A program made the position numbers and the translations under genes. This document shows positions 1-6,240 of a stretch of DNA of 9,171 nucleotides, one piece after another. Each line of letters opens with the position of its first letter. Position 1 is the stretch's first letter. Location of the stretch: positions 1-9,171 of the forward strand of contig JAQVSH010000061.1 in NCBI GenBank assembly GCA_028700615.1. Reading direction: 5' to 3'. Under the pieces are notes generated by a model that saw only the letters and a list, made by a program, of their open reading frames with translations, had not been told where the DNA came from and searched no databases. The DNA comes from Bacteroidales bacterium (GTDB lineage Bacteria > Bacteroidota > Bacteroidia > Bacteroidales > UBA4181).

Positions 1-864
1 TTTGCATTCTTCGATGCTGTATATCGGTGTATAGTCCGTATCCATTTGTTTTCCCTGACGGCCAAAAGCGTTGAGGGGCTTAAAATCCCGGTCATAGACA
101 TACGTGAGAGAATCTGTTTCATAGCCTACATAGAAATTGCCTTTTCGGTCGATATCGAAACAAATGGCATTCAATATCAGGTGCTGAGGTTTGTTCTGAT
201 AATAGGATTCAGGGTAACCTTTTGCAAGCATACGGCCATCTTCCCCGGCGCTCATGTTTACCTCCGAGATATGACGGCATTTCTTCAGATATTCATTGGT
301 CTGTGAAACAATATTGAAATCAGGATGTTCTGCAGTCATGCTAAAGTATATGTTTCTTTCAAAACTTCTGCATACCATGTCCTCATACTGATGGGTATAG
401 ATTTTAGAGCTTTCCGTAATGTCTTTGCTCATATTGGGCACCAGGAAAAAGAATTTTCTCAGGGATAAATCCGGATTGTACCAATAATGATCGAGTGCGT
501 ATCCCAGTAAAGCCAGAGAGCCGTCTTCCATAAAAGCGTGGGCGGAAATCCTTCCGATGGCGGTCTCATGAGGGCCCTGCCCTTGCCCTAAGAGGGTGGC
601 TAATGAGTCTCCTTCTGTGTTGAATATAAAGAGTTTACAATAATAGTTGTCAAGAAAATAGATGTTTCCGTCCGCGTTGATTCCGGACTCTCCATTGAAG
701 GAGCATATTTTTAAATCCAGCGGAATGGTATCCAGCAGGACTGATTCGTAGACCATGTTTTGATCTCCTGTCACAGGAGCGGGGAAAAAAGATTTGTTTT
801 TTTCGGAACATCCCAGGCAGAGGACAATCAGCAGAACAAATAAGGCGGTATGGGTCAGTTTCAT
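1..864 (-). CDS. 6-bladed beta-propeller lipoprotein (TolB-like/BF3164-like), 3' end beyond window
   Basis: The frame is open from the ATG at 864 to the window edge, giving 288 residues with no stop, so the C-terminus is missing. The N-terminus is a lipoprotein signal: a hydrophobic stretch at residues 7-18 followed by Cys19 in the context LGCSE, a loose lipobox as is common in this phylum. The rest looks like a beta-propeller. It has repeated short strands separated by turns such as ADGNIYF (64-70), and the motif GQGQGPHE (93-100), which resembles the G-x-GPxE turn of Bacteroidales 6-bladed propeller lipoproteins. It should sit on the cell envelope, either periplasmic or surface-exposed. No enzymatic residues are recognisable and the ligand is unknown. 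It follows the NVEALA peptide gene by 125 bp on the same strand, an arrangement seen repeatedly in Bacteroidales, so the two are probably co-transcribed. Family assignment is by recognition and has not been searched. Confidence 0.8.
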   Translation of the reverse strand, partial: MKLTHTALFVLLIVLCLGCSEKNKSFFPAPVTGDQNMVYESVLLDTIPLDLKICSFNGESGINADGNIYFLDNYYCKLFIFNTEGDSLATLLGQGQGPHETAIGRISAHAFMEDGSLALLGYALDHYWYNPDLSLRKFFFLVPNMSKDITESSKIYTHQYEDMVCRSFERNIYFSMTAEHPDFNIVSQTNEYLKKCRHISEVNMSAGEDGRMLAKGYPESYYQNKPQHLILNAICFDIDRKGNFYVGYETDSLTYVYDRDFKPLNAFGRQGKQMDTDYTPIYSIEECK

Positions 865-900
865 GGTGGTTTTTTTAAGATATGTTTTTTAGTTTTAACG

Positions 901-949
901 AGACTTAATCATCCCGAAACGCTGAATCCATCCCGGAATGATTAAGTCT
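901..949 (-). other. 16-bp stem-loop between peptide and propeller genes
   Basis: Arms 901-916 (agacttaatcatcccg) and 934-949 (cggaatgattaagtct) are inverted repeats with one imperfect pair, around a 17-nt loop. In the minus-strand mRNA the imperfect pair becomes a G-U wobble, so all 16 positions can pair. In the plus-strand RNA it would be a C-A mismatch, so the structure suits the direction of the flanking genes. No U-run follows on the minus side, so it is not a typical intrinsic terminator. It could stabilise or separate mRNA segments so that peptide and lipoprotein are made in different amounts. That role is inference. Confidence 0.7.
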
Positions 950-989
950 TCAAATTCGGATGGCGGATTAGTTACAATCCGTTCTCAGG

Positions 990-1253
990 CTAATTGCAAT
1001 TTTGGTTGTATTCCCAGCAATGGGCATTTGTTCCTCCGGCGCAGACACTGGATCCGTTATTGTTTACGGCACAGTTCTGGTCAGACAAAAGAGCGCAATA
1101 GCAAGTTAGATTAGGTCCGTCTTCTCCCTGGGAGATTCCTTCAACATGGGCGATGAGCAAATCAAAATTTGTTTTGAGGTCTTTAGAAAAAATCCCGGTG
1201 CAAACAGCGGCAGCGAGTACAAAAAAGGTGGTACACAGTAGTAGTTTTTTCAT
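990..1253 (-). CDS. NVEALA-type secreted cysteine-rich small protein
   Basis: This is an 87-residue protein with a basic start (MKK), a hydrophobic core at residues 4-22 and then the segment LLIAHVEGISQGE (32-44). That segment matches the NVEALA motif region of a Bacteroidales family of small exported proteins, with HVEGIS in place of NVEALA. The C-terminal half has six cysteines, at 51, 53, 61, 71, 79 and 86, in a Gly/Asn-rich setting. This suggests a small disulfide-stabilised domain after export. Function in the family is unknown to me. The paired propeller lipoprotein downstream suggests that the peptide acts at the envelope or outside the cell. No Shine-Dalgarno site precedes the start; the 30 bases upstream are A/T-rich, as is usual in the phylum. 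No confident promoter was found in the structured 474 bp upstream. Confidence 0.8.
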   Translation of the reverse strand: MKKLLLCTTFFVLAAAVCTGIFSKDLKTNFDLLIAHVEGISQGEDGPNLTCYCALLSDQNCAVNNNGSSVCAGGTNAHCWEYNQNCN

Positions 1254-1369
1254 AATTTCTGTTTTTAATTTTTAATCATCAAAAGGTTTGTGTGGTTTTT
1301 GCCACAAAAAGCACGTAGCTTTTATCATTTAATTACCTTTGATAAACACCTCCTTCAAGGTGGAAACCG

Positions 1370-1421
1370 GGGACAAAGTGGTCTGATGGTTTCGAAGCAA
1401 TACGACCCTTTGTCCCTTTTT
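1370..1421 (+). terminator. hairpin with U-run, terminator-like on plus strand
   Basis: Arms 1370-1378 (gggacaaag) and 1408-1416 (ctttgtccc) pair perfectly over 9 bp with a 29-nt loop, followed by five T at 1417-1421. This looks like an intrinsic terminator for a plus-strand RNA, but the loop is long and no plus-strand gene precedes it. On the minus strand no U-run follows, so there it would only be a leader structure. Confidence 0.35.
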
Positions 1422-1431
1422 CCTGTTAAGG

Positions 1432-1608
1432 TTAGACTTCTTTGGCCCTCCCGGCCGGTTTTAACATAAGAAACCTCACCCCGCGCAGTCCGGAAACTGC
1501 ATTGAGTGAGGTTTTTATGAACAGATACGGTCGGGAGGGTGTAAACATTTTAAAAACCATGATTCCGGAAGTTTTATGATCTAATACTTCTTATGGCCTC
1601 CCACCCGC
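1432..1608. repeat. imperfect 27-bp direct repeat flanking the nested hairpin
   Basis: The copy at 1432-1458 (core TTAGACTTCTTTGGCCCTCC) and the copy at 1582-1608 (core TAATACTTCTTATGGCCTCC) align with a few substitutions and two one-base gaps, 150 bp apart. The inverted sequence cgggaggg at 1532-1539 lies between them and can pair well with the left copy. It can also pair with the right copy through GGGAGG/CCTCCC. This gives two mutually exclusive pairings. Confidence 0.4.
1446..1539 (+). terminator. nested hairpin structure with terminator-like core
   Basis: The outer stem is 1446-1457 (ccctcccggccg) with 1528-1539 (cggtcgggaggg). It has 12 pairs including one G-U on the plus strand, where the minus strand would have a C-A mismatch. 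Inside, 1471-1479 (aaacctcac) pairs with 1506-1514 (gtgaggttt) over 9 bp and runs into a T5 tract (1512-1516). The innermost stem is GCAGT/ACTGC at 1485-1500 with a 6-nt loop. The core resembles an intrinsic terminator for plus-strand transcription, and the weaker UUUCUU on the other side could act on minus-strand transcripts. Pairing quality slightly favours a plus-strand RNA. Role unknown. Confidence 0.4.
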
Positions 1609-1727
1609 ACTTGTGAATTCTCTTTCAATAGGCAAAAGATACTTTACGGTTGTAAATGTATAAGAGAAATTGAAAAATACAATGCAAATGTGTCAAAAAA
1701 TAAAATGATACTTTGTTTTTTTTGTTT

Positions 1728-4193
1728 TTAAATGCGGCTTTGCTCTTCTTCCGAAGCGGTCTTTCTTTGACGGCTAGGTTTTATATCAGTTTTTCCAAAA
1801 CGGTAAGTAAAAGTCAAACTGAATTTTCTGGTTTCGCGGGATGTTTTTTGAAGAAGGTCTACATTGGAATAACGTACGGTAACATCTTTGGGCTGAGAGG
1901 TTTTTAGAATATCGGATACAGACAACCTGAGGGTTCCGTTTTGCTTGAGGATTTTTTTCTGGATTCCCAGATCTATAGATCCTGCACTGCGAAAATTGAT
2001 CATCCCTTCTGAACCTCTGGTTTGATACCATCCGGATAATTCCAGGGTGTAATTTTTAGGCAGGGTAAATGTATTCTGTGCCCAGATATTTCCCGACAAT
2101 CTGTTGTTTGTGATGGTTTCTCCCATATATTGGGTTGTCCAGTCGCCATATGTCCCGCTGAGGTTTGTCATGAACATCCACCATTTGAATATAGGCAGCT
2201 GGACATTGATGGTAATATCGGCATTATAGGCATCACTCAGATTAGCGTGACTGACCATTCCTGCCATGGTGGTTTCGTCCTGGTATAGTATTTGGGAAAT
2301 AGCGTCTTTTGTAAATCCCAGACTGGCGGTAGTAGTAATGATTTGTTTCCATGAATGGCTCAGTTGCATGGAATGAGTAAACTGGGGTTGCAGAAATGGA
2401 TTCCCTTTATTATAGGTGTAAGGGTCTACATAGAATGCAAAAGGATTAAGTTGTTCGTATCTTGGTCTTCCAATACGGTAACTGTATGAAAATCTTATAG
2501 AATGGTTCTCATTCAAAGGTTGCATTACAAAAAGAGAAGGGAAAAGGTTGAGATAACTGCTGTCCCTGACTTCATGTAAGGACTGTGAGTCTCCTTCCCA
2601 GTATGTATGTTCAGCACGAAGCCCTAATTGAACCGAGGTTGTTTTGAATTGATGGTTTAGCGAGGCATAGGCAGCGCTGATGGTCTCTTTATAGATAAAG
2701 TGATCGCTTCTTAAAGGATCCAAATTCCAGATATTGTTTTCTAAATTATTGAAAACGATCCTGTTATCTGTTTTTACATTACTGAATTTTAATCCGGATT
2801 CCAGTTTGGTTTTTGGGCTGAAGGGATGAACATAATCCAGTTTAAACGAGACAATGTTAATCTTTGTGGGCTGTTTGGTATCCCATCCAATGATTCTTCC
2901 GGTAGGGACTTGTTGGCTGTCAAAAGATTTAGAATACATCAGCGTATTTTCGCTATTGTTTATCGTGGCATAATCGGCATCAAAGGTGAGTTCTCTGCCG
3001 GTGCTGTCAATGGCCCATTTGTAGTTCAGGTTTTGAGTCCAACGGCGATACAGTCCTTCTGTCTGACTATTGACCAGTAATCCCGAGTCTGGTTTGGAAG
3101 CCGCATTAGTAATCAGGGTGTTTCCCAACATAGCATCGGATGCGTCATAGATATTACCTTTGAACATGATCCCGATGATGTGTTGGTCGGAGATATTGTA
3201 GTCAGCCCCGGCCTGAAAGTTGGTTCCTTTGGATGGACCTGTAAATGTGACGTCCTGACTCATGCTCCCGGTATAGGCTCCTGTCTGATTGTAAAAGTTA
3301 CGGTTTATCTGAGTATTTTCCTTGCTTTCATCATTCTGTCCGCTGATGTTTCCAAATAAATTCCAGCGATCTCTGCGGTAGTTCAGGGAAAGTCCTCCAT
3401 TTCCTGATAGAATGCTTTTGTAATTCAAACCTCCGTTGATGGTTCCGTTAAATCCTCCTATCCGGATTTTTTTTGTGCGGATATCGATGATTCCTGAGGT
3501 ACCTTCGGCATCAAAACGAGAAGAGGGATTTTCTATAATTTCTATTTTTTCTACAGAGGTACTCTGCATATTTTTAAGCATATTGGCCAGCTGTATCCCG
3601 CTCATATAGGTCTGTCTTCCGTCAATCATTACGGTTACGCCTTGTTTTCCCTTCAGGCTGATGTTGTCGTCTTTATCAATAACCACTCCCGGAATTTTTT
3701 TCAGTGTTTCCAGCAGGTTTTCTCCCGCAGAAGTGGGGCTGGCCTCAATATTAATGATGGTTTTGTCCGCCGTCTGTTCGACAAATTTTCTTTGAAAAGT
3801 TACTACGACTTCATTAAGTTCATTTACATCCGGCAACAGGTTGAGAGTGCCAACATTTGTTGTCTTATTGGACGTAACCTTTATTCCTGAAACATATTGT
3901 TTCTTATATCCTATGAAAGAAACCTCCACAAGATAATCTCCGCGATCAATTCCTAAAAATTGAAATTCTCCCCGGACATTGCTGGCGGTTCCTTTAACAA
4001 GAGTGGAATCTTTTGATTTGCGCAAAATGGCATTGGCAAATTCGACCGGAAGCCGGGTTTCTGCATCCAGGATGACGCCCCGGATTCCTGTGGCGGTAGG
4101 CTCTCCGGCAGCTATGGCCGTTTGTGTAAAGATCATTAAACTGCACAGGAATAAAGCAAGTAGTTTGGTATTGAATAGTTTACGATAATTCAT
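1728..4193 (-). CDS. outer membrane beta-barrel protein, TonB-dependent receptor type
   Basis: This 821-residue protein begins with a signal peptide (hydrophobic residues 11-23, likely cleaved near the AIA at 26-28). Next come a carboxypeptidase-regulatory-like Ig fold (about 36-120, with GVILDAETRLPVEFANA and GEFQFLGIDRGDYLV) and a plug-like domain (about 125-240). The plug contains LKKIPGVVID, VTVMIDGRQTY and VEKIEIIENPSSRFDAEGTSGIIDI, typical of Bacteroidetes outer-membrane beta-barrel family proteins. The rest is a long barrel rich in alternating aromatic and polar strands. The last strand, FSLTFTYRFGK, is followed by a basic/acidic tail of about 20 residues. It probably imports or binds an unknown ligand at the outer membrane with TonB energy; no TonB box could be identified with certainty. 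There is no SusD partner, so it is not a typical SusC. It is divergent from a secreted EEP hydrolase and has its own promoter. Confidence 0.88.
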   Translation of the reverse strand: MNYRKLFNTKLLALFLCSLMIFTQTAIAAGEPTATGIRGVILDAETRLPVEFANAILRKSKDSTLVKGTASNVRGEFQFLGIDRGDYLVEVSFIGYKKQYVSGIKVTSNKTTNVGTLNLLPDVNELNEVVVTFQRKFVEQTADKTIINIEASPTSAGENLLETLKKIPGVVIDKDDNISLKGKQGVTVMIDGRQTYMSGIQLANMLKNMQSTSVEKIEIIENPSSRFDAEGTSGIIDIRTKKIRIGGFNGTINGGLNYKSILSGNGGLSLNYRRDRWNLFGNISGQNDESKENTQINRNFYNQTGAYTGSMSQDVTFTGPSKGTNFQAGADYNISDQHIIGIMFKGNIYDASDAMLGNTLITNAASKPDSGLLVNSQTEGLYRRWTQNLNYKWAIDSTGRELTFDADYATINNSENTLMYSKSFDSQQVPTGRIIGWDTKQPTKINIVSFKLDYVHPFSPKTKLESGLKFSNVKTDNRIVFNNLENNIWNLDPLRSDHFIYKETISAAYASLNHQFKTTSVQLGLRAEHTYWEGDSQSLHEVRDSSYLNLFPSLFVMQPLNENHSIRFSYSYRIGRPRYEQLNPFAFYVDPYTYNKGNPFLQPQFTHSMQLSHSWKQIITTTASLGFTKDAISQILYQDETTMAGMVSHANLSDAYNADITINVQLPIFKWWMFMTNLSGTYGDWTTQYMGETITNNRLSGNIWAQNTFTLPKNYTLELSGWYQTRGSEGMINFRSAGSIDLGIQKKILKQNGTLRLSVSDILKTSQPKDVTVRYSNVDLLQKTSRETRKFSLTFTYRFGKTDIKPSRQRKTASEEEQSRI

Positions 4194-4310
4194 ACGGGTT
4201 TAAAATTTTAGTTGTTAGTTTTTATATGCATTAGACGTTGAAATGGGTTGTTTTGGATGCGCATCACTTAAATTATTTTACTATTATGTTTAGATTTGTA
4301 TTGGACGCGA

Positions 4311-4343
4311 CAAAGATATATATAAATAAAGATACCATGCAAT
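4311..4343 (-). promoter_or_regulatory. Bacteroidetes-type promoter for the outer membrane protein gene
   Basis: On the minus strand, 4318-4311 reads TATCTTTG, a perfect match to the TAnnTTTG -7 element of the Bacteroidetes primary sigma factor. ATTG at 4343-4340 lies 21 nt upstream and fits the -33 TTTG in three of four bases. Transcription would start near 4305, leaving a leader of roughly 110 nt before the ATG at 4193. Confidence 0.6.
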
Positions 4344-4436
4344 ACATAGTAGTGTTAAAATAATATTTTTAATGTATTTTTTTTAGAAATAGTTATATTT
4401 ATATGATAATGAAATGTTTACATTGTCTCCAGAAAA

Positions 4437-4467
4437 TTCGGTCTTATGGGATAAATCGGTATATTTG
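4437..4467 (+). promoter_or_regulatory. Bacteroidetes-type promoter for the EEP hydrolase gene
   Basis: TATATTTG at 4460-4467 matches TAnnTTTG perfectly. TTCG at 4437-4440, 19 nt upstream, fits the -33 TTTG in three of four bases. Transcription would begin near 4473, only about 15 nt before the ATG at 4488. Confidence 0.55.
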
Positions 4468-4487
4468 TTAAAAATGAGAAGCTCGGA

Positions 4488-5330
4488 ATGAAAACATTAA
4501 GATCTCTTTTGTTATTCTTTTGTCTCTTTTACCTTACAGAATCGGCTGTAAAGGCCCAGGTTACCATAAATGTTGCTACCTATAATCTTAGGCTTAATCT
4601 GGCAAGTGACAGTTTAAATGCATGGCCCTTCAGAAAAGAATTTGTAAAGGAACTAATCCGATTTCATGAGTTGGATTTATTTGGAACTCAGGAGGGATTT
4701 TATGAGATGATTCAGAATTTGCTGGAATTAAAGGATTATGACTATGTGGGAGTGGGCAGAGATGATGGGGTTCGCGCGGGAGAGCATTCAGCTATTTTTT
4801 ACCGAAAATCCCGTTTTCAATTATTGGATTCGGGGAATTTCTGGTTCTCTCAAACCCCTTCTGAACCTTCCTATGGATGGGAGGCGCAGTACAGACGTAT
4901 CTGTAGCTGGGCAAAGCTGAAAGATCTTTTTTCAGGAAAGACGTTTTATTGTTTTTGTTCCCATTTTGATCATCAGGCGGTAGTCGCAAGAAGGGAGTCA
5001 GCAAAACTACTCCTGGAGAATATCAGGAAGATTGCAGGAGATGCTCCTGTGTTTTGTATGGGGGATTTTAATTCCCGTCCCGAAGACGAGCCGGTACAAA
5101 TTCTCAGAGGTCAATTGAAGGATTCGCGGGAAATTTCAGAGATAACTCCTTATGGTCCGGAAGCGACGTTCAATGGTTTTAATTGGAATGTTATTCCCGA
5201 CAGCAGAATTGATTATATATTTATTAAGGGAAATGTTCAGGTGTTGAAATACGGGGTTCTTACCGATTCGAAGGATAAAAGATATCCCTCAGATCATTTT
5301 CCGGTAGTGATCCGTGCCTTGATTCCCTGA
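4488..5330 (+). CDS. secreted endonuclease/exonuclease/phosphatase family hydrolase
   Basis: This 280-residue protein has a signal peptide (hydrophobic residues 7-16, likely cut after the VKA at 21-23), so it acts in the periplasm or outside. The EEP (DNase I-like) catalytic set is complete: Asn33 in TYNLR, Glu69 in GTQEG for metal binding, His159 in CSHFDH, Asp193 and Asn195 in GDFNSRPED, Asp242 in RIDYIF, and Asp269-His270 in PSDHFPVV. These residues support metal-dependent cleavage of a phosphodiester or phosphomonoester. The substrate could be nucleic acid, a sugar phosphate, an inositol phosphate or a phospholipid, and the sequence does not tell which. It is transcribed alone, divergently from the outer membrane receptor, and converges on lgt with 14 bp between the stop codons. 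The start is supported by the signal peptide and the promoter just upstream. Confidence 0.88.
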   Translation: MKTLRSLLLFFCLFYLTESAVKAQVTINVATYNLRLNLASDSLNAWPFRKEFVKELIRFHELDLFGTQEGFYEMIQNLLELKDYDYVGVGRDDGVRAGEHSAIFYRKSRFQLLDSGNFWFSQTPSEPSYGWEAQYRRICSWAKLKDLFSGKTFYCFCSHFDHQAVVARRESAKLLLENIRKIAGDAPVFCMGDFNSRPEDEPVQILRGQLKDSREISEITPYGPEATFNGFNWNVIPDSRIDYIFIKGNVQVLKYGVLTDSKDKRYPSDHFPVVIRALIP

Positions 5331-5344
5331 CAGACAGGAGGGTG

Positions 5345-6199
5345 TTAAAGTGATCGGGCTTTTCGGCCTGTATTTCCTGGCTTTTTTGTAGCACGTCCCG
5401 GGATTTCTGAAGCGATGACAGGATGGTAAGCTACATAGGTAAGTAAAAAGATTCCGGCGAGCACAAAGGGAATGCTGAGGATTTGTCCCATATTAAGGGC
5501 CATGGTGGCCTCAAAGGCTTCCTGTGGTTCCTTGATGAATTCCACAAAAAAACGGAAAGTAAACAGCAGAATTAAAAAGAGCGAAAACAGTCTTCCATTT
5601 ACGGTTTTTCCGCCTTTACGCTGATATATCAGGTAGAGTAGTGTAAAAATAACCAGACACCACAATGCTTCATAAATCTGGGTGGGGTGTTTGGGAAGCG
5701 TCTCTCCCCGCAGGCTAAAAATCATGCCCCAGGGGAGGCTGGTGGGATTCCCGTATATTTCCGAGTTCATCAGATTTCCAAGTCTGATACAGGCTCCGGC
5801 CAGTGCGACGACAATGACAATCCGGTCAACCACCCAAAGAAATGGTCTTTGTACCTTTTTTGAGAAATACCAGAGCGCCAGAAGAATACCAATGGCGGCA
5901 CCGTGGCTTGCTAATCCTCCTTGCCAGATATACAAAATCTCAACAGGGTGGGAGAGGAAGTACTGAGGTTCGTAAAAAAAACAATGTCCCAGTCTGGCAC
6001 CAACAATGGTTCCAACAACCATGTACATCGTCAGTAAGTCTAGTTCTTCAACGGGAACCTGTTCTTTTTTAAAGAATTTCAGAAAAAGATAATATCCCAA
6101 TACAAAAGACAAGGCGAAGAAAAGTCCGTACCAACGTACAGCGATGGCTCCTATCCTGAATATCTCCGGACTTGGATCCCATATGATTTGAAGTAACAT
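5345..6199 (-). CDS. lgt: prolipoprotein diacylglyceryl transferase
   Basis: Lgt transfers the diacylglyceryl group of phosphatidylglycerol to the lipobox cysteine of prelipoproteins in the inner membrane, the first step of lipoprotein maturation. The 284-residue protein is a multi-pass membrane protein. It shows the family landmarks: WYG (23-25), GGLASHG with His99, IRLGNLMNSEIYG (138-150) with Arg139, Asn142 and Gly150, HPTQIYEA (171-178), and RFFVEF with Arg216 and Glu220. These correspond in order and spacing to the essential E. coli residues Y26, H103, R143, N146, G154, R239 and E243. The signature has Ile instead of Gly before Arg139. The C-terminal tail (about 265-284) is basic and unrelated to the core. 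It starts 41 bp after frr on the same strand and is probably co-transcribed with pyrH-frr. Confidence 0.95.
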   Translation of the reverse strand: MLLQIIWDPSPEIFRIGAIAVRWYGLFFALSFVLGYYLFLKFFKKEQVPVEELDLLTMYMVVGTIVGARLGHCFFYEPQYFLSHPVEILYIWQGGLASHGAAIGILLALWYFSKKVQRPFLWVVDRIVIVVALAGACIRLGNLMNSEIYGNPTSLPWGMIFSLRGETLPKHPTQIYEALWCLVIFTLLYLIYQRKGGKTVNGRLFSLFLILLFTFRFFVEFIKEPQEAFEATMALNMGQILSIPFVLAGIFLLTYVAYHPVIASEIPGRATKKPGNTGRKARSL

Positions 6200-6240
6200 G
6201 GCGTTGATTTAATGGATGGAGATGCCGTCAGAACAGAAAA

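Larger units (their letters stand above)
1329..1560 (-). pseudogene. possible small basic protein gene interrupted by a one-base frameshift
   Basis: From the ATG at 1560 a 42-residue frame runs to a TAA at 1432-1434. A second frame without ATG is open from 1460 down to a TAA at 1329-1331 (43 codons), ending with the residues LKEVFIKGN. The two frames overlap at an A4 run on the minus strand (T4 at 1459-1462). Removing one A would join them into a single 76-residue ORF that is basic and begins with MVFKMFTPSRPYLF. This could be a decayed gene, a sequencing or assembly error, a frameshifting site or a chance effect in a conserved structured RNA. The many hairpins within it argue against simple coding. 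No domain is recognised. Confidence 0.25.
1254..1727. other. 474-bp gene-poor region rich in inverted repeats
   Basis: No confident gene lies between the peptide gene and the outer membrane protein gene. The region holds a probable broken small ORF (1329-1560), two hairpins with plus-strand U-runs (1370-1421 and 1446-1539), an imperfect 27-bp direct repeat (1432-1458 and 1582-1608) and a small 5-bp hairpin TGTGG/CCACA at 1291-1306. Positions 1609-1727 are A/T-rich, with nothing clear except a weak minus-strand -7-like sequence TATCTTTT at 1634-1641. The long, structured layout would fit a regulated 5' leader of the peptide operon, a repeated intergenic element or a small RNA gene. The sequence alone does not decide between these. 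Confidence 0.6.

Noticed and set aside
46..306. Plus-strand open frame of 86 codons
   Set aside because: It lies entirely antisense to the propeller lipoprotein, whose frame is open across the whole stretch and shows a lipoprotein signal and propeller motifs.
1272..1328. 18-codon minus-strand frame between the perfect AAGGAGGTG and the peptide gene
   Set aside because: It is very short, at a poor distance from the Shine-Dalgarno-like sequence, and has no recognisable content.
1634..1641. TATCTTTT as a -7 element for the peptide operon
   Set aside because: It is one mismatch from consensus and no -33 TTTG lies at the right distance, so it is noted only as a weak possibility.
1713..1907. Plus-strand open frame overlapping the 3' end of the outer membrane protein gene
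   Set aside because: It is mostly antisense to confident coding sequence, and the product shows no recognisable features.
5331..5344. Shared terminator between the convergent EEP hydrolase and lgt genes
   Set aside because: Only a 4-bp inverted repeat (CCTG/CAGG) near the stop codons and no U-run were found.
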